Notes under the pieces: generated by a model
Seen by the model: the letters and a program-made list of their open reading frames with translations, nothing else
What the model was told of the DNA's origin: nothing
The model's database searches: none
Program-made: the position numbers and the translations under genes
Shown: piece by piece, positions 19,569 through 32,200 of the stretch
Layout of the letters: every line of letters starts with the position of its first letter
Position numbering within the stretch: the stretch's first letter is position 1
Source: Brachionus koreanus
Taxonomy: Eukaryota; Rotifera; Eurotatoria; Ploima; Brachionidae
DNA length: 55,726 nt
Assembly (NCBI GenBank): GCA_016987375.1
Contig: PJRA01000016.1
Span: 322,301 to 378,026, forward strand
Reading direction: 5' to 3'

Positions 19569-22500
19569 ACCCAAGATGACACTGTCCAAATTTCAATACG
19601 AAAAATGGAACCCGACCGAATGGAAGTCGGAGATAATCTAGAAGAAGCACTTCGCCTACTAAAGCATCATCAAGAGCTAATATCAAAATTTAATGTATTT
19701 TAATTAAAAGAGAAAAAAATGAAAATATTAAATTTAATTCTAACTTTAAAGTATAAAAAAACCCAAATAACAGAAACCATTAGTCGACAATTCTCTGTTT
19801 CAAATTTGCATGGACTATGGTCCGAGATAGACAGGCAATTAGAATTGCGTTTGAAGCTGTTGGACTTGTCTGCTAAATTTCACAAAAGTGCACAAGTATT
19901 TATAGAAAAAGTAAACAGTGCTAGTAAGCTATTCGAGGAGGTATCGGACGCCGAAGTGTCCAATACAGACCTTGGCTACGCTCTCATCGAGCAGCATCAA
20001 CGGTCCAAAAAAGAAATTCTCGAATCGTCCCTGAGCACTTTTGAAATTGGCAAGGAACTCTTAGCTATCTTAAAAGAAATGAGTCTTTATAGCCGTGGCG
20101 ACATCAGTGGCAAGCATGCAACCTCTTCAGCCTGTTTTTCGATAGAAAATTTACTCGAATTGCTGAATTCCAAGCGTTTAAAAATGGAAGAGCTGTGGAA
20201 ACAGCGGAAATTAAAGCTCGAACAATGCATTCAAATTTGCTATTTAAAAGAGGAAATAAAAAAAACTCTAGAATGGATCCGTAATGAAGGTATGAAGCAA
20301 TTAGATGACTCCAAGCTGGGATCTAATTACAAAGAAGCCATAGAGCTTCAGGAAAATCAGCTCAAATTTGAGAAACAATATAAAAAATTGATACATGACT
20401 CGGTGATGAAGTGTATACGCACAGCAGATCAATTTATACACACTGGACTAGAGCGAGCCGACGAAGCCCATTCCGAAGCGCATGTTTTACTCGAGGAATG
20501 GGAGAAATTCGCCCGCAAACTTGACCAAAGACGCAAATTGCTCTCCATAGTTGTTTCTTTTTATAATCAAACCGAACAAGCTTCGGAGCGACTAATTCAA
20601 ATTGAGAAAGAGATAAAAATTGAGCATGAAAAAATACGCGGACTTGACGAAAACAATGCTGAGAGAAAATCAAGTCCAGGAGCTGAATTTGCTCAACGCC
20701 ATGCTGACCTAAGCTCTAAACTTGCCGAAATCACTGCTCCTGGTCTAAGAGATGGCAGAATTATACTGGAAAAATGCTCTACCCAAAACTCTCAATCCAA
20801 TCATGTTATCAAAAAAGTTTATGAATTTACCGAACAGGTAAACGAGATCAAAAGTAAATTAACTAATGAATTCCAGAATAAAATTGTTCAGACTTTTGAG
20901 TCCGAACATGAATCTAAAAAGATAACTGAATTTATGGAATTTGAAAGCAAATTTAATGATGTAAGTGAAAATTTTTTTGTTGTAATAAAAATTAGAATTT
21001 TTTTTTGTTTAAGATGCTCTCTTGGATTACTAACATAGGTGAGGCTTTTTTGACCCAACATCGGGACATGGGTCTAGACATTGTGTACGTAAGCGATTAT
21101 GTTGATAATCATGAACAAATGGAATTTGATTTGAGAGAAAATGAAAAAGAGTATAGGCTTTTAAGAGAAAAAGCACATGATTTAATAAGCAAGTGCGAAA
21201 CAAGCGAAGAAAAAAATCAAATTTTAAAAAATTTAGAACTTATTGAACAAAAATGGAATAGGCTTAAACTAACTGTCGAGCAAAGAATAGCAGTTTCATC
21301 TGATTATTTGGAATTTATTAAAATAGTGTCAAAATTTAAAAATTTGTCTCTTGATTTAAATGAATTGTTCAAAAGTGTAAATGACGTGATTGTGAGTCAG
21401 GCTAGTCAAAGAGCTGATTCTATTTTCGAACAGCATGTCTTGGATAAAACTAGAATAATCGAGCAGTACTATGAAGAATTGCTGCAGAAGGGCCGTCAAT
21501 CAATTACATCCATTAGAAAAGTAATTTAATTTTTATTGAATAGGATAAATAAATCATAAAAAAAAAATTTTTTTTTTTTCATTTTTTTTAAATAAATTTT
21601 TTTTCAAGTCTGATAATGAAATTTTGAAATTAAACTCAAATCACATGATAAGTGACATTGAGCTTATAATGAACGATGCGACTAATCAAATAGAAAACAT
21701 TCGTTCTCATCTGGATCTATGGAGAGAGAAAATGTCAAGTCAGAAGCGTTTTAAAGAAGAGTGGCAAGAGTTTTTGATAAACGCTCGTCAGCTGATCAAG
21801 AAGACAATTCTTGTCGAGGAAAACTTTTTCCCCAAAGTGACTGGCGAGTTTGGCAACACAATTGAAATGGCTCAGGTTTATCAAAAAAATTTAGACGAAT
21901 TTATGCCGACCGTGAAGCAAATTTCAATCGACATTGAGGATTGTATCACCAAAGCTGAGATTCTATCGCTCAATGGCGATACACAGGGCCAAAAGGACAT
22001 GATTGTCAACGAATTGACCAAAATAAGACAAAGATTTTTGGCCAGAATAAACGAATACAAAATTTTGTTACAAATGGCAATTCAGTTTTTTCAAAATTAT
22101 CACAAATTGGAGGAAATAATTACAGAATCAGAGCAAAAATGTTCGAATAGTGATTTACCAAATGACATTTCTACTGCTGAAAGCATGCTCAAACAGCACA
22201 TACTCGAAAGAGAACATGTCATAAAGCTATTAAATTTTACTTCTGGTGAAGGCGATGAAATTGTGTACAGAGTAAGAAGACAAGTAAACAGCTTTAGAAA
22301 ATAATAATTAAAAAAAATATTAATTTTATTTGTGAAATAAGGGTGTTGAGGCAGACACTAGCGATGCAGTTCGTCGTTTGCTGACGCGAACTGAAGAACA
22401 TAAGCGCTCATGGGAGCGAGCATGGGAAGAAAAACAACGAGCTTTGAAGAAAAAGCTTGAGCTGTGCCAGGTAATGATCGAAAAGAACCAGATAGTCCGC

Positions 22501-23237
22501 GACTTGGACATGATGCTTAATGAAATCGAGCGCAAACGCTCTTCTTTTGGTCACAGCTATGAGCTTGTTCAAAGAGACTTGAAAAATTTTCACCAATTTA
22601 CCGAAAACATGAATGTAATTAAAATTAAAATTTTTTTGTTGTTTTTATTTTTTTATTATTTAAAATTTATTTAGATATGTTCGGAAAATATTTCAAAATG
22701 GAAAAAAGTGGTCGAAACCATGCTGGAAAATTTGACCATAAACAATTTGGATGGTTCACAAGAAAAAGAGCTTAATTTTGGTTTGCGTGAAGTAGATGAC
22801 AAATGGTCATCTCTAAATCAATCTTTGAAAAACTATCACAACTTATTGCTGCAAGCAAATGATTTTTACAAGATGCACGAAGATTTAGAAGTTTGGACAC
22901 AACAAAAAACACAAGTGGTAAATAGACTTTTGGTAACCAAAACAGAGCTTTATGATTTGAAGCAAATCGAGTTTGTTTTGGATCAAATAAACCAAAATCT
23001 GAATGACATAAAAGAATATTATGATTCCAAAGTTAAATATTTGACCAATTTGGCCGTAGATATTTATGGCGAATTGGACGGACCTAGTAGAATTAGACAT
23101 GTAGTGACTAAAAATATTGATCTAATGAATAATTTGGTTCAATTAAAAGAGGATGTTGAGAATATTAGAGAAAAAAGCGCTCAAAAAATTAAAACCAGTC
23201 AAATATATCATGAATCAAGTGTTTTAGACGATCAAAT
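19569..23237 (+). CDS. N-terminal block: CCDC141-like spectrin rod (exons 1-6)
   Basis: About 1,110 residues of heptad-patterned helices without Ig domains. The first exon runs into the frame from an AG acceptor (19568) with TQDDTVQISIRKMEPDRMEV, then EEALRLLKHHQELISKF; the ATG at 19605 is therefore probably internal. From memory of human CCDC141, the order of an N-terminal VQLQL...LLEIG strand, a LLELLQDRR helix and an LQICQ helix is reproduced here as VQISI...RMEVG, NLLELLNSKR and CIQICYL. CCDC141 also ends in an Ig domain after a PNF motif, and the first Ig here begins APNFTKKL. Family role: cytoskeletal/myosin-associated scaffold. Call is spectrin-like for certain, CCDC141 orthology likely. 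Confidence 0.75.
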
Positions 23238-26200
23238 AGCGCCTAATTTTACCAAAAAATTAGAAAGTGCTGTGGTAATTAGAGGATGCGAGTATTTGTT
23301 TGAATGTGTGGCTGAGGGAACACTTCCGTTTGAGATAAACTGGCTCAAAAATGGAGTTGAAATAGAAAATGGACAGGATTTTACTCTGACATCAAATGGT
23401 CATAATTTGAGTTTATTAATTAAAAAAGCCGATTTGGAAGACAATGCATTGTTTTCGTGTAGAATTGTTAATGACATGGGAATGGCAGAGACAAGTGCTT
23501 TTCTCAAAGTAAAAGAGCCAAGTAAGCCAAAAGGAAGTGCACCACTAGTAGTAGCCCCACTCGAGTCGGTTCAATTGAATGCCGAGTCAAATTACACACT
23601 CGAGTGCATAATTTCGGGAGAACCTGAACCCGAGGTTATCTGGTACAAAGATGACATGGCTTTAGATTCTTTACCTGAATCAGTTAAATCTAGCTTAAAA
23701 ACAAGTAAATTTATGAATGTAAGACAATTGACTATTAACAATGCTAGTCCGGACTTGCATAGTGGAAATTACACTTGTATAGCTAGAAATCAATACGGTG
23801 AAGCCAATTGTAGTTGCGGAATATTAGTCAGGAGTAGGTTAATAATTTTTTTTATTTTTTCAAGCTAATTTTATTTTTTGTCAAGGACCGGTAATTAGGA
23901 CTATTCCAGTCGATTCAAATCGGGCTCCTGTTATAGATCAACCTTTGCTACCTCAGTATACAGTTCAGGAAGGAAAGCCGATTAGCATGAGCTGTCAGTA
24001 TTCGGCTTTCCCCAGAGTGGATGTCATTTGGCTCAGAGATAATCAGCCAATAGATCTAAATTTAATGGGTCTTAGCAAAGATTTTAAGATCATAATTGAT
24101 GTGGATTCGACCAGTCTTGAGATCAGTGAAGCTTATCCGGAAGACTCGGGACAATATTCTGTGGTCATAAGAAACAACATGGGACAAGCAAGATCTAGCA
24201 CTCAGCTGTTTGTCAAGGAGAACTCCGAAGAGATAGAAAAAAATTTACAAGATAAAATTCCAAATGTTCTTAGACATTTGAGAAATGTTGAAACTAAACA
24301 AGGCACACAAGTCAAAATGGAATTATTTGCTATCGGTCAGCCTCAACCAAATGTAAGTGGATAAGCGTTTGAATAAGCTTTATTAGTTTAATTTTAAAAA
24401 TAATTTATTGAAAAAAAATTAAGAGAGTAATTTAATGAGAAGATTTTTTCTAATTTTACGATAAATTACCAAAATTAACGTAAATTTTGAAAAAAAAAAT
24501 TCATTAATTTAAATTAAGTTTTTAGTAAGAAATTTTGCAAAGCTTAGTCAAGTAAATTTTTCAAAATTAATGAAAAAAAATTTTTTTGTAGACAATTAAA
24601 TTTAATCCAAGATTTCTTTTCAACATTTTTTCATTTTGTCTTCAGTTAATACATATTTATATTTTGAATATTTTTTTAATTTTATTAATTATTAATAATT
24701 AATTAATAATCCTAGAAAAATATAGCTTGTCACAGAAATATATTATCAGTCATAAAGATAAATTAATTATCATGTAAATAACCCAGAAGATTATGAATTT
24801 CTATTCAGTTTTCTTAAAATCGACCAGTCGTCTCTATAAAAAAAATCCAACCTTTGAATGGAATAATTTTAACAAGTTTGTTGGTAATTGAAAAATGAAA
24901 GTGAACAAGACTGGAAACTAAGCACATGCACTTGTCCATCTTTGCACAAACATTACATCTGCAAACATATTATTTCCGCTACCGGTCGTCCAAGTAAAAT
25001 GACTCCAGCTTTGGTCAGAAATTAATTTGGAAAATAATATTATTTTGTTACATCTAATACATTTATGTGATTCTTTATTCAAATTTATGATACTTTAAAT
25101 AATTCTGTGATAATTAAAATTATACTGTGACACTGTTATATTTTTATGACATATATTTTATAAGACTAATTAATAAATTTATATGATGATTTAATTTTCT
25201 TTATGTGAAATTTAATGCATTTTAATAACATTTTAATATATTTCCTTTTAGAAAAAAAATTTAAAAAATTAATTTTATTGAATTTTGTTTATTTAAAAGA
25301 TTAAATGGTTAAAAAATGAAGAAGAAATTCGAGAGACAGAACATGTGCGGTGGCAACAAGAAGAAAACAAATATTGTTTAATAATTGACAATTGCAATTC
25401 TGCCGACTCTGGCGAATACATGGCAATTTTAAGCAATAGCTATGGCCAAACACAATCTCAATGCAGATTGAATGTGCTTTCGAATGAGATAGAAAACAAG
25501 CCAGTGTTTGTAGATGTGTTAAAGGATATTAGTGTTTTAGAGGGCCACGATATTTGTTTTAAGTGTAAAGTAACCGGTTTTCCACAACCGTTCATAAAAT
25601 GGTTCAGAAACGGTATTGAATTAGAAGAATCAAACAGGGTCAAGGTACGAATATATATGTGTTAAGTGATTAGTGTTTAGATTTAGATATTTTTTGTAGA
25701 TGGAACGTAATAGATGGTTTGATTTTTTTGAATTTTGATTTTAGGACAAATATTTAGACAATATGAAATTGTTTTTACAACAAGCTTACTCAGGACATGG
25801 TCTACTGTTCTGACTTTTTTTGATAACAAACAAAGTAGACCCGCTTTTCATGAGCATGACCATCGACGTGAATGCGCATTTTAGAAGTTCAAGCGGTAGC
25901 TAGCTTGGACTATGCGTTTATTATGTTAGCCTAACATGTCTCCTGATAAACTAACATTTTTTTCTTTTCCCATTTAGATGGCTAGACAGGGCGATGATTA
26001 TTACCTTGTCGTAACCGAAAGTATATCTGAAGATTCAGGTATTATACAAGCACAAGCATCAAACACATATGGTGAGACGAGCTCGTACGGACGCTTGACG
26101 GTGTCTCAATCGAAGCAACCGAACGAGTCCGAGTCGCATAGCATTAGTGTAACACAAACCAAATCAGCAGGCTATCCGCCTGAGTTCAAAAAATTGTTCT

Positions 26201-29200
26201 ATAACAAACATGTGCGCATTGGAGAGGACTTGCGCATAGAAGCCATTATTGCCGGCTCGCCAAAGCCCAAAGTTAAATGGCTGTTCAATGATCAAACACC
26301 CCAAATTGACAATTGCAGATGTATTATGGCTGGCGATTCTTATTCATTTGTGATCGAGAATTTCCAGGAGAAAAATCTCGGCTGCTATTCGATTACAGCT
26401 GAGAACCAGTACGGCAAAGCTACATGTTCGGCAGAAATTCTATTCGAAGGCGAAGAGTTTACAGAAGTTAGAGGTGGCCGATCGGCTCTCTATACTGAAG
26501 AAGAAGTTCGAACAAGAACTACAAATGATCAAGAAATTCGATCAGAAAGCAAAACCACCGAGTCCAAGTACACAGAGACTTTGCCGGAGACCCGAGACAC
26601 TGGTAGCCAAATAGACATAGTAGATTCATGGAGTCGACCAGACCGAATACAAGTCGAAAGACAGTATGAATATAATCAGTCGGCGCCGTTTGTAATCAAT
26701 GCTCATTCGGCTTATTCGTCATCGTACAGTCAAAAATCAAATGTGGTAGACTATTCGACCACACTGATAAAAGACGTAACACCACACTATGAACCAATTG
26801 AGCTAATTATAAACAGAGACCAGTCAATGTATGGCTCAGGTCTTCACTCAAGTTCAAGTACTTACGTACGAGAAATAAATGAATTGAAAAATTTTGAGCC
26901 CATTAATTTAATATTTCAAAAACCATTTCATCGATCTGGCAGCATGCCACCAGTTTACACAAGACAAATCCATTATGGATATGCAGACACTGATGATGAA
27001 TACTACATTGATCGTGGAATGGACAGCAAAATGACTTATTATAGAGAAATTGACAGGAGACATTCAAGACCATCGTTACGACCAGTCGAATTGATTCTGG
27101 ACGCTTCATCGTTCACTAGTGAACATTCTGGTAAGCGATATAGACGTGATGTTAGTCTGCCTGCTAAACGAGCTAGTCGTTCTAGTAATGCTAGTAGTAG
27201 AAAAAAAATAATTAATAATTCATCATTTATTTATGATGATTGTGTGAATGATTATGATTCAACCTCTAGTGATTTTATTTCAGATAAGGACTCGCGTGAC
27301 TCAAGGTATGTAAAGTATTCTTATCAATCAGCTGGATCAAGAGGATATCAGTATGATGATGAAATTGTGAGAGAAATCAAAGTTGAACAAAAATTGCCTG
27401 CAATGGAAATGACCATTGATCTTAAATCACCGCCAAAAATTGATCGCCAAGTTAAAAATGTAACTGTTTGTGAAGGACAAACAGCCAAACTTGAATGTGT
27501 TCTTAATGGTGAGTACAATTTAGTATTCTAAAAAAAATTTTTTTTTAATCATTTGTTTACAAATATATTTCTGCTTGTTTTCAGTACATCTCGTGGACCA
27601 TCAAAAAAATAATTACAGAAAAATAGTGCAACATACCATACCATGTTACACTTTTTAGTTTTCCGTGATAATTTTTTTGGCACAATAAAAATAATTCTAC
27701 ATCTTTAAATTTTCATATTTTTAGATTTTTTGTGCAATTTTATCAAATTATTTGGTAAATAAAAATGAAATTAAAATATTTCCTAAATATTGTACAACAA
27801 CCTAAAAATATGATAACACAAAAAATGTAAAATTATTTTCATGTTGCAAAAAAAAAAAAATTAAAACATCAATAATATTGAATTTGATTTTTGATTGATT
27901 TAAAAAAAAAATAGATATTTGAAAGAAAACATATCTATTTTAGCAAATTTTGATTACTAATTAAATATCCAATATCAGTTTCCTGTATTTAGAAAAATAT
28001 AATAATTTGTTTGATAGAAAAATAATTTTTTTTCAGTATATTTATTGCAATCACTAGCTATAAATTCTTGTTGGTTATTAAATTAGCCATTAAGTAATGT
28101 AATATTTTTACTATCATCTTTTTCATTTCTAACTGTATCATCTTCGTCAGATTAATAAAAAGACTAATCTTCTTTGGTCAACTTGTTTTATGTTTTGTTT
28201 CTTTTGAAAAGGACTTAATGCATTTTAATCGAAATAAATATTAAATATTAATTAAGTCTTGGACACTTAAATTATCACTCATAGAAAGGTTTTGTGAAAT
28301 TTAGTACAATAGAACAGAGCAAAATGCTGAAAATTCTTATAACTTTTCTTTTAAAAGTCAAAAGCAAGTTCTGTAAATTCAACATGGTGCAACATTCAAA
28401 GTTGCATTATTATTAACAATCTGGTAAAACTCTGCAATTTTAGCANNNNNNNNNCTTTGACTAGTGGTGCAACTAAGTATGTTGCAGTTTGTTGCACTTA
28501 CAGAACTAATTAAAATCCTTCAGAAAAAAAGTTTTAAGCTATTTTAGTATTAATTTTTGTTCTATTTTTTTTGTTTTGTACCAAATTTCACAAAACCTCA
28601 AAGAAAGAAATTTTTTAAATATTCTAGGAAATGTGAATTTTGAGACAAAAAAAAATAGCATAAATTTTTTAAATTAAAATAATTTTTTTTTTAAAGATTT
28701 AAGAATCGTTCTGCAAAATTGATCAACTGATAAGAATTTTGTATAGCTTAAATTTATTCTGAACTAATTATTACTTAATGTATATAGTACTTTGCATATT
28801 TAATAGAGTAATACAAACCATGTATTAGCTGATAATTTTTACACAACAATTCTTAAATTCTTAGAAAAAAGGTTATTACACAAATTTTTCAAAACTATTG
28901 TTTTTGTTTTTTATGTGCCAAAATACACAATGTCACTTTAAATTAATTAAAACACTGAAGATTTAATTAAATAAATGAAAAAAAATATTCAAATACAGAT
29001 TTATTGGGATTTCAAATTTTAAACTTCTCAAGTTTAAATTAATGAAGTGAAAAAAAGAATCATGTCCTTTGATAAATTTTTTTTATTTTTTAATAAATGA
29101 TTTATTAACAGCATTAAATTCTTTATTTTTTCCCATTATGCGCACCTTGAGGGTCATTTGATTTATTTGTAACTATTTTAATTCGTGGACGGTAGATGTC

Positions 29201-32200
29201 GAGTCTTCAAACCACTTCACCAGAGGACCGACATTAAGTTATAATGGGCGAAAAATCTAAAGAAAATTTTAGGGATCTAATCAACTTTGAATAATGAAAT
29301 TTTTACAAAAAAATTTAATAGATACAAATAATTAAATTTTGGTAATTAATAAAATTTTGTGTCATTAGATTAATTTTTATATGTTTTAAACTATATTTGT
29401 ATAAATTCAATTTTGATGACAATTAAAATTAGATACAGTTAATAATTTAATTTTTTTTTTAGCAATTTATCTGTTGTAATAAAAATAATTTTTAATAGCT
29501 GAAAAAAGTGAAAAATTCTCTTAATTATAGTTTGGATATCTTAAAAAACTTGATTGATGCCTTTTTGTCTAAAATTAATTAATTTCTTCAAGCTAAACCG
29601 CAACCAAGCGTAAGATGGTACCGTGAAGGCATCGAAATTGAAGAAAACCAAAACGTATCAGTGTCGTATGATCAGAATACTGGCTTAGCCACTTTAGTAA
29701 TTCGCTATGTCACTTACCACGACTCAGCTAAATACACATGTGTTGCAAGAAACGCACTTGGCTCGTGTTCATCGAGCGCCATGCTCTATGTTAAAGGTTA
29801 TATTTAAATTTAGTTTGAAATAGCATGTTTTTGAATGCGTGTGTAATTGTGTTTATAACCCTAAAAATCCTAAAGCTTAAACGAGTTTAAAAATTTTATA
29901 GGCCTGCATGGCTTGAAATCACCAAAATCAAAATCAGAGGCCCCGATTAAACACAGACAACAAGATGCACTAACAGACACATTTTATACAAGTCAATTAA
30001 ATAAATCATGTCGCACTTCAACAATGCTTGTACCAGACCAGGGTCACATACCATCTTTGACGCCTATTTATGGTCAAAAATCATCCATGCATTCACATCA
30101 AAATATAACACCGCACAAATCACATTTGTCTCCTATTTCGCCCAAACAGCCACGATCAAAATCAAGCGAAGAGCCAGTTCCATATCGGCAAGAGTCAATT
30201 AAAAATTTGAGCAAAAATTTCGAAGCTCCATCTCAGCCAACACAAAGCTATTCATTCACGAAAACAACTAGTCGAACTGTTTACAACACAACACCTCAGT
30301 GGCTCAAGCCCCAAGATGACAATTCAAAGCCGATTGTCGAAGAACCTGTGACGCCAGATCCAGTCAAGAATAAACATCACCGTATCGAAGATTACATACC
30401 AAATGACGATAGTCAAAGTGAGCCTAGACTATTGAGACGATTGCCATATTTGATTAAAAAAAAAGAAGGCCAACCGGTTAAATTGGACATTGAAGTTAGC
30501 GGTATTCCTGAACCAAGGGTTGAATGGTTCAAAGATAATAGCAAAATAAATAATTCGCCTGATACTCGGTTGACTCAAAATCAAGGCCATCATACCCTTA
30601 CTATACCCGAAGCTTTTTGTGAAGACTCTGGCCTCTATAAAGCTCTAATTACCTCACCTGTATCGAATACTCACCTTGAAACTGCTTGTCAATTAGTAGT
30701 CGAAGGTAAACCCCGCTTTTCTTTCCTTTTATTAAAAGCCTTAAAGCCTTAGAGATCATAAGCCTTTTGAATAATTACCCATATAAGCCTATTGAAATAA
30801 TAATTTTTTTTTTTAATTTTGTTCAGGTCAACAAATGAGCCCTCCTAGATCTCATAGCGATAGTCCTATGCGTAGACGATACCAAGTCGAACACGAGGAG
30901 GTTATTGTGCAGCGACAAAAGCCAATTGAAGTTGAAAGGCCACGAGTTGAGAGTAGAAATTATTTATCACAGACTGAGGTGAAGCCACAGCAAGACATGA
31001 TCAAAATGCTACCGGCCTCAGAGCCAAGAAAGAGCAGCTCATCAAAGCCTATCACAATTCAGCCAATTCAAAAGCCACATTTTAAAAAGCATTTACAAAA
31101 TACAACAGCACGACAAGGACACCCTGTTGTGCTCAATTGTATAATACAATCAAGTCCTGATATTGACATCAAATGGTACAGTAATGGAAACCTAATTCAG
31201 CCATCTACTGACATCACAATAAGTTTTGATGCAGAGACTGGAGATTGTACACTAAAAATAGTCGAAGTCTATCCTGAAGATAGTGGTCAATATACAGTGG
31301 TAGCAACTAATCCGGCTGGCAGTGAGTCAAGCACATGTTGGCTTATTGTCAAAGAGCCAAGTCCGCAACGAAATGAAGTTGTTCAACCAATAGAGCCTGT
31401 GAGAAGATCGGTATCAAGCCGACCTAGTGATAGCAAGCCTGCACCTTTGAATATTGGCCCAATTAAGTCTAGTCGAATAGAATCAGCTGAGCCAAAGCCA
31501 GTTGAAATTATTCGAGCCTATCAGAAATATCCAGATACTGGTATACCAAAAGTAATCGAACATTTAAAAGACACAGATTTGATTGAAGGCGGTCAAGCCT
31601 ATTTTGAATGCCGTTTTGACGGTCATCCGCTTAAAATTCAATGGTACAAAGGAGATAGAGATATAACTAATCAATTTAGACATAAAATGAGCTTCGATGA
31701 TAAAACAGGCATAGCTAGACTGCTTATTAACACTGTTTTAGAAGATGATTCAGATGTTTATATTTGTCGAGCTTATAACGATTTGGGCGAAGCTTTCACT
31801 AAAGCTAGTCTTGTTCGCACACAAAAGCCTGTTGAACGACCAAGACAATCTCTTGGTCAAGATGAAGTTTTTGATAGACCTCAACCGGTCGAGCAGAACA
31901 CTCCGCAACCGGCTAAAATTATACGCGGACTCAAGCCCGAACAAGTTAAAGAAAATGATTCTATTGTTCTTAAAGCTTTAATAGCTGGAAATCCACTGCC
32001 ATCTGTAAAATTTTTCCAAAAATTAATAAAAATTAATTTATTAAAATTTTTTGTTTTAGATTTCATGGTACAAAAATAATGCACCTTTGGTAATGTCCGC
32101 TAGACATTCAACTCATTTTGACGAAATGAAAAAATTGTGTTCCCTAAAGATTAAAAATGCTAAGCCTGATGATGCTGGTCTATACACTCTAGTAATTCAA

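Noticed and set aside
19605..19694. ATG at 19605 as the true start of the giant gene
   Set aside because: The frame is open upstream to an AG acceptor and the residues before the ATG seem to match the CCDC141 N-terminus, so it looks internal. Not excluded without RNA data.
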